From Ceratothoa steindachneri (lineage: Eukaryota > Arthropoda > Malacostraca > Isopoda > Cymothoidae): a stretch of DNA of 64,000 nucleotides. Location of the stretch: NCBI GenBank assembly GCA_963969495.1, contig OZ018330.1:67714907-67778906 (forward strand), given 5' to 3'. Of this stretch, positions 59,747 through 64,000 are shown in pieces. The position numbers were made by a program, and so were the translations under genes. The notes beneath the pieces were generated by a model, which worked only from the letters and a program-made list of their open reading frames with translations, was not told the DNA's origin and searched no databases. The first letter of the stretch is position 1. The number at the start of each line of letters is the position of its first letter.

Positions 59747-60883
59747 CTAACGTAGACGATCGGGGGAATTCTTTTTTAAAAGGGAGCTGAGGAGCGCCGA
59801 AATTGCAGGGAAATTCGGGACAAATCGCTGATAGTAAGAAGCTGATCCTAGGAATGATCTTAATTGCTTCTTTGTAATCGAGAGGGGCATGTCGGCGATT
59901 GCCTTAATCTTGTCCTCTTGGGGACCTAACTGGCTTTGTCCTATTTTAAAACCCAAGTATTTTATGGTATCGTGGGGAAAATGGCATTTGCTGGGGCCAA
60001 TGGTGAGGCCATTTTCGCGCAGTCGCTCGAAGAGAGCTAATAGGGTGGTTAAATGGTGACTCCATTCGCGAGTAGCAACGTAGACATTATCGAAGTAAAA
60101 GGATACATTCAGAAGTCCATCTAACAACCTTCTCATGAGACGGTTATTGTTGCTACAAGCAGTGACGATGCCAAAAGGAAGGCGCTTGAATTGCATAAGG
60201 CCTTTCTCCGTTGCAAAGCCGGTATATGCTTTCACCTCGGGCCGGAGGGGGATTTGATAATACGCCTTGCACAAATCGAGTTCTGAGATGAACTTAGCGT
60301 TTTCAAAAAGGTGGAGGTTTTGGTCTACCAACGGGAGTGGCTCGGCGTCGAACACAGTTACCGAATTTAACTTCCAGAAGTCGATGCTCATCCGATAAGA
60401 GCCATCAGGTTTCTTGACCATGACGATTGGGGAACAATAACTAGAGGTGGAAGGTTCTATTATGTCTAAAATAATTAAATTATCAACTTCGGCGTTAAAA
60501 GCTTGGCGTAAATGAATCGGCATGGGATAGGGTTTTGAACGGACGGGTTCTAAGGTTGTTAATTTGATATCATGCTCGAAACTAGTAGCGCATCCACGCT
60601 TCTCTGAAATAACGTCGTTGAACTGACATAATAGTTCTTGTAGCTGACTCTTTTGATGTGGTGTCAGCTGCGCGTTGATATCCAGGTCAGAGGGTTCAAA
60701 AGGCTCGCCTGGTAGGAAAGGAAGAGGGTAATCGGCATCAGGTTGGATGCACACTGTCTGTATTACATTAAGGGACTCCGCGGGGTAATCCTCTTCAATT
60801 CCGATGTTTCGTCCAGTGCTACGAACGTATCTCCATGGGCGCGTTAGGGGTACTTTTTTTCTTTGGGTCCACGGAGTCTCCAT
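59747..60883 (-). pseudogene. Copy A reverse transcriptase
   Basis: This 378-codon frame is the longest in the window. After an N-terminal spacer (1-90) come FEHDIKLTTLEPVRSKPYPM, YCSPIVMVKKPDGSYRMSID, FISELDLCKAYYQIPL (first catalytic Asp), FKRLPFGIVTACSNNNRLM, and VSFYFDNVYVATREW, where the YxDD motif reads YFDN, so the last catalytic Asp is Asn. Then IGPSKCHFPHDTIKYLGF, and KKQLRSFLGSASYYQRFVPN. It copies element RNA into cDNA in the particle. The Asn change should block catalysis even though the frame is open. The start used here is arbitrary, since the real polyprotein begins upstream. No integrase lies between this and the protease. Confidence 0.9.
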
Positions 60884-61027
60884 GTCCTTGTCTTGGGCCT
60901 TATCGCCTAAGGGTGTTAGTAATTCACACTCCTTTTGTGCCGTCCTAAAGTCCTGGTTAAGGGTTTCCGAGAAATCGGACGGTATCGGGGTTCTGAGGGG
61001 GACGGGCTCCTGGGCTTTTTTCTTAGC

Positions 61028-61512
61028 TCAGACTCGAGGAAGGGCGGCCTGAGACACAGGGTCGGAACTTACTTGGGGGCTCTGTCCTATAAGTACGAAA
61101 CAGAACTGTATGGGTGCTGAAATGACTTCAACCCAGCCATTATAATATTGACACTGCAGGTAACATCTAACGACGGGGAATTGGTTCGCCCGCCCAAGGT
61201 AGTCATGTACCACCGCAAATTTTTCGTGGTTAGGGGCACTGGGGGGATGAGCTCGTCGGACACGATGAAACACGTGCATCCTGTGTCCCTGACGAGAGTC
61301 GATACTCGGCAGCCGTTCACGAAGCCCTCCTCAAATTTCAAAGTTCTCGGTGAACTTTTGTCAAAAATAAAATTTACCTGGTGGCCTGACGGAGGGGGAG
61401 AAGTTGCTGCTTGGGTCTGCACCACCGGGAAAGCCGAAGTGGCATTAATTTGGTGAACTTGGTGGGTTGGTCTGCTTTTAAGCCTAGAATTTGGGGGGCA
61501 ATTCCAGCTCAT
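61028..61512 (-). pseudogene. Copy A aspartic protease
   Basis: It continues in the gag frame: NCPPNSRLKSRPTHQVHQ, GHQVNFIFDKSSPRTLKF, then RVSTLVRDTGCTCFIVSDE with the DTG catalytic triad intact. A frameshift near 61200 moves the C-terminal half (DYLGRANQFPVVRCYLQC, VISAPIQFCFVLIGQSPQ) into another frame (61279-61028). Protease cleaves the Gag-Pol polyprotein. The same FxVxxDYLGRANxFP block is found in copy B. Confidence 0.8.
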
Positions 61513-61518
61513 GTGGTT

Positions 61519-62547
61519 TTATACACCACAGGTGAAGCATATGGTTGGTCGCTTCGGGAAGAGTGATGGAGGAGAAATCTTAACGGGAGGTTTGGAGTCC
61601 CGTTGTTGGTTTTGGGGAAAGAAGTTTTGGGGTTTTATGGGGCCCGGAAACTTCGTCAGCTTTCCTGGGAAGGGGCGCGCATCCTTCCTTCTTTCCTGGT
61701 TGGGGGGTTGGTGAGAAGTTCGATTCTCCTTGGGGTATAAACTATGGCTTGCGGCATGGACATCTGCTTCTTCGGTACACTCTTTAAAGGTCTGGCACCA
61801 ACGATCCTTGACGAACGCGCGGATCTCCGTCATGAGAGACGCCAAAAATTGATCCCGCAACACGAAGTCTGTCAAGGACTTGTAGTTAGGATCAACCTTT
61901 GAGGATTCTAACCAGAATTTAAAATTCCTCTGAAGAATGTATCCGAATTGACGGAACGTCTGTCCGGGTTTAATACGACCTCCTCGAAATTCTTGTCGGT
62001 AGAAATCAGGAGTCATATTATGAGCGGCGAATAACTCAGCTTTTAAGGCACTGTAGTTAATTGAACATTCAGATGGTAAAGATATGAAAATTTCGCGCAA
62101 TTTACAATTTAACAAGGAAAGTAATCTCGCTACACCTTCAGCCTCTAGATCCATGTTATTGATCTCGAGGATCTTTTCGAAGTGGGCTAAAAATGCTCCA
62201 AAATCCTCTCCATCCTTGAAACTGGGGAGCTTAAGTGGGAGATTTGGCAGGGCTTCTGAACGGGAACTGGTAGATTGTATTTCGGCTTCAACACGAGCTA
62301 TTTCAATTTGATAATGAAGCTCCGCTTGTCTTTTCCGTTCCTCTCTCTCATCTCGTTGGATTTCTCTTTCTCTTTCTTCTCGTTGGATTTCTCTTTCTCG
62401 TTCTTCTCGTTGGATTTCTCTTTCTGTTCTTTGCTCCTCTTGAACGTACTCAATTAATTCTTTTCCGGAAAGTCCCAAGGATTCTCCTGGTGCGTTGAAG
62501 ATTTCGAACTGAGTCATCTTTGCACTTGGGGGCGCAATAGTCAACAA
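61519..62547 (-). CDS. Copy A Gag polyprotein (SCAN-like), stopped in zinc knuckle
   Basis: 342 codons. Start is either MLTIAPPSAK or, ten residues later, MTQFEIFNAPGESLGL, the latter more usual. Residues 35-85 form a charged coiled-coil built of EREIQREER nonapeptide repeats. Residues 100-230 have the Gag capsid fold region with LKLPSFKDGEDFGAFLAHFE, CSINYSALKAELFAAHNMTP, YRQEFRGGRIKPGQTFRQFG and VLRDQFLASL, similar to gags of Gmr1-like elements from which vertebrate SCAN domains derive. The C-terminus is basic and proline-rich and enters a CCHC knuckle as CFTCGV, then a TAA replaces one residue, after which NHMSWNC completes the knuckle in the same frame. The stop is more likely a mutation than a programmed readthrough, because it lies inside the knuckle. 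Confidence 0.88.
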   Translation of the reverse strand: MLTIAPPSAKMTQFEIFNAPGESLGLSGKELIEYVQEEQRTEREIQREEREREIQREEREREIQRDEREERKRQAELHYQIEIARVEAEIQSTSSRSEALPNLPLKLPSFKDGEDFGAFLAHFEKILEINNMDLEAEGVARLLSLLNCKLREIFISLPSECSINYSALKAELFAAHNMTPDFYRQEFRGGRIKPGQTFRQFGYILQRNFKFWLESSKVDPNYKSLTDFVLRDQFLASLMTEIRAFVKDRWCQTFKECTEEADVHAASHSLYPKENRTSHQPPNQERRKDARPFPGKLTKFPGPIKPQNFFPQNQQRDSKPPVKISPPSLFPKRPTICFTCGV

Positions 62548-62840
62548 ACTAAAATTCCTTGCAATAGGAATTATGCCTTCTAGAGAGTTAGCCTACCTAA
62601 ATATGGGCACTGACCTATTCGTACTTGGTTTCTCAATCTAAATACCCACTGACTAAAATCACACACAAAAAAACACAAACAAATTATTATAACAGTTCCT
62701 TGAGCTACTCCAGCTTCTTAAGTTTCAAAAAGGGGATAGCAATCGTTAAAACAAAAGGGAACTACTATACTCTATTCTTATAATGAATAACACTATGCTT
62801 TACTCGACTGAGACCAGTGTTTGCAAAGATATAGCGTTAA

Positions 62841-62858
62841 ACCCCACACCTGACACCA
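62841..62858 (-). promoter_or_regulatory. Primer-binding site, tRNA-Leu type
   Basis: On the minus strand TGGTGTCAGGTGTGGGGT is complementary to the 3' end of animal leucine tRNAs (which end CTGACACCA) with about two mismatches. It lies downstream of the 5' LTR, separated from it by the (AT)n at 62869-62918 rather than the usual few bases. Confidence 0.75.
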
Positions 62859-62868
62859 AATTTAAATA

Positions 62869-62918
<50 letters not shown>
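62869..62918. repeat. (AT)n between LTR and primer-binding site of copy A
   Basis: An AT run occupies the exact LTR/leader junction; the last bases of the LTR (expected ...ACGACA) have been replaced by ...ACGATATAT. Confidence 0.95.
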
Positions 62919-62920
<2 letters not shown>

Positions 62921-63757
62921 TAGAATGGACTCTCGACGATATACCATATATGACTATTCGTTGAGGGAATTATTCATTTATATTTAGAGTACGTGGTGTC
63001 TGGTCGGCCGAGGTTATTTATCTTCAATATGCTTAAAAAGTGGAACTGAGCTCAAGGATAATAATATGGCTATCATTAATACAATAGAGTTTTATTGATT
63101 AAAACTATTAACAACACACAAAACGGAAAATATTGACATAAACAGAGAATGGAAAGGGTCGTGGGAAATCTAACTAATCCGAGGATTAAGATTTGGAAGA
63201 GATTTAAAAAGGTAAAACAAATAAAAATTAAAGGAATGGGATGGTTCGCTAAACCATTTAAAGCACAGGATAGGGTTGACAAAAGGGTTAAATACTCAAA
63301 GGTAACGTTCAGCTTACGTAATTACACGTGTTGTGCAGGGGAAGGCGACGTGAAGGAATCTTCGGTCCGCTGGCGAGTTCCAGCCGAAGGGGGGGGGGGG
63401 AATTAAATGATCCGGCCGTGGCGTCTTGGGAATGAGAACCGTTTATTGGCAAACGGACTTGAAGAACAATGGCTGTTCTACCTCGTTCTCTTCTGAACAA
63501 CAGAAGGGGGGATGAGAACCGTCTCTTGTCTACGGGCTCAAAGAATAATGGCTGTTCTAATGTTGTTCTCTTTCTGAACAACAGGGGGGAAGGGTGAGAA
63601 CCGTTTCTTGTCAACGGGCTCAAAGAACAATGGCTGTTCTAATGTTGTTCTCTTTCTGAACAACATGGGGGAAGGGTGAGAACCGTTTCTTGTCAACGGG
63701 CTCAAAGAACAATGGCTGTTCTAACGTTGTTCTCTTTCTGAACAACAGGGGAACCCT
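62919..63757 (-). repeat. Copy A 5' LTR, truncated
   Basis: It matches 57551-58385 with a few per cent differences and contains the palindromic minisatellite (63430-63757). The match stops at AACAACAGGGGAA; the expected further 470 bp (U3 outer half and the TGTGATAG end) are absent and unrelated sequence follows to the window end. Confidence 0.88.
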
Positions 63758-64000
63758 GTGATATTTCATTTATTGCATTGATTTTGTATTAACACTAATT
63801 TATTTCTCTTCCTTTCTCCTTCGTATCTGCTTACTTCCGGTGTGTCTCCTAATCTCCCTCTTTAGGGTATCATTTTATCCGCTAATCGTTTTAACCCTTT
63901 TGGCTCTGTTCTTGACTCTTTCTGCCTCTCAGTTTGACCTTGCTACCTGTTAGAGCTAAATATTAATGTAAATTTACCCGTCCCTCTCCTACTTTTTAAT
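63758..64000. other. No gene recognised at window end
   Basis: AT-rich sequence unrelated to the LTR. It has a pyrimidine-rich part near 63810-63930 and nothing that can be assigned. Confidence 0.5.

Larger units (their letters stand above)
57548..63757 (-). mobile_element. Ty3/gypsy copy A (integrase lost)
   Basis: Right to left: 5' LTR 62919-63757 (cut short), (AT)n 62869-62918, primer-binding site 62841-62858, gag, protease, RT, RNase H, polypurine tract, 3' LTR 57548-58854. Between protease and RT only about 150 bp remain, and after RNase H the 3' region carries no integrase, so the element lacks integrase altogether. Compared with copy B the gap is where B has its integrase. The gag-protease frame is continuous except for one stop in the zinc knuckle. 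The element has coding parts that would act in trans, but its RT active site is also changed. Confidence 0.88.

Overview
This is nuclear DNA from a multicellular invertebrate, not a bacterial or viral replicon. It is AT-rich, has no dense array of long open frames, carries many (AT)n microsatellites, and most of what can be recognised is decayed transposable elements. The mix is typical of arthropods: Gmr1-like Ty3/gypsy, jockey-like, CR1-like, RTE-like and I/R1-like LINEs, Penelope, DD34D mariner-type, Tc1-like and hAT. The CR1-like and jockey-like sequences most resemble elements I know from crustaceans such as crabs and shrimps. That placement is an inference from memory of these families, not a result.

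Layout. 1-140: a foldback hairpin. 1.7-2.2 kb: Tc1-like remnant. 3.5-4.2 kb: RTE-like LINE remnant. 7.1-8.1 kb: microsatellites and a palindromic MITE inside (AT)n. 8.3-11.2 kb: CR1-like LINE on +, ending in a tail that is repeated behind a tRNA-like SINE head at 11.4-11.6 kb. 14.36-16.09 kb: a complete but dead mariner-type element with about 150-bp inverted repeats. 16.19-17.49 kb: a solo LTR with an ATATA target duplication. 17.75-18.19 kb: two small candidate host exons on the minus strand. 18.4-27.9 kb: three minus-strand jockey-like LINE pieces, the middle one carrying both ORFs. 29.0 kb: a further candidate host exon. 32.17-33.12 kb: an internally deleted mariner-type copy. 36.8-37.2 kb: a 45-bp minisatellite. 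37.4-38.4 kb: a promoter-bearing repeat related to 2.76-3.2 kb. 39.4-42.9 kb: I/R1-like LINE 5' part. 43.4-44.3 kb: two tandem-repeat fields. 48.6-49.3 kb: hAT remnant. 50.39-56.22 kb: Ty3/gypsy copy B, minus strand. 56.45-57.54 kb: Penelope-like remnant. 57.55-63.76 kb: Ty3/gypsy copy A, minus strand.

The most interesting part is the right-hand 14 kb. Copy B carries its integrase between protease and reverse transcriptase, the unusual Gmr1-type order. Copy B has lost most of its RT, whereas copy A has kept RT and RNase H and lost the integrase. Both LTRs of copy B hold a collinear 169-175-codon sense-strand frame. LTRs of the copy A family carry an internal minisatellite of small palindromes and a hairpin at the U3 tip.

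No intact host gene is visible. The best evidence for one is a set of short minus-strand frames bounded by consensus splice sites (29036-29130, 18137-18188 and 17750-17832) that join in phase. If real, the jockey-like LINEs lie inside its 10.8-kb intron. No rRNA gene, CRISPR array or bacterial operon is present.
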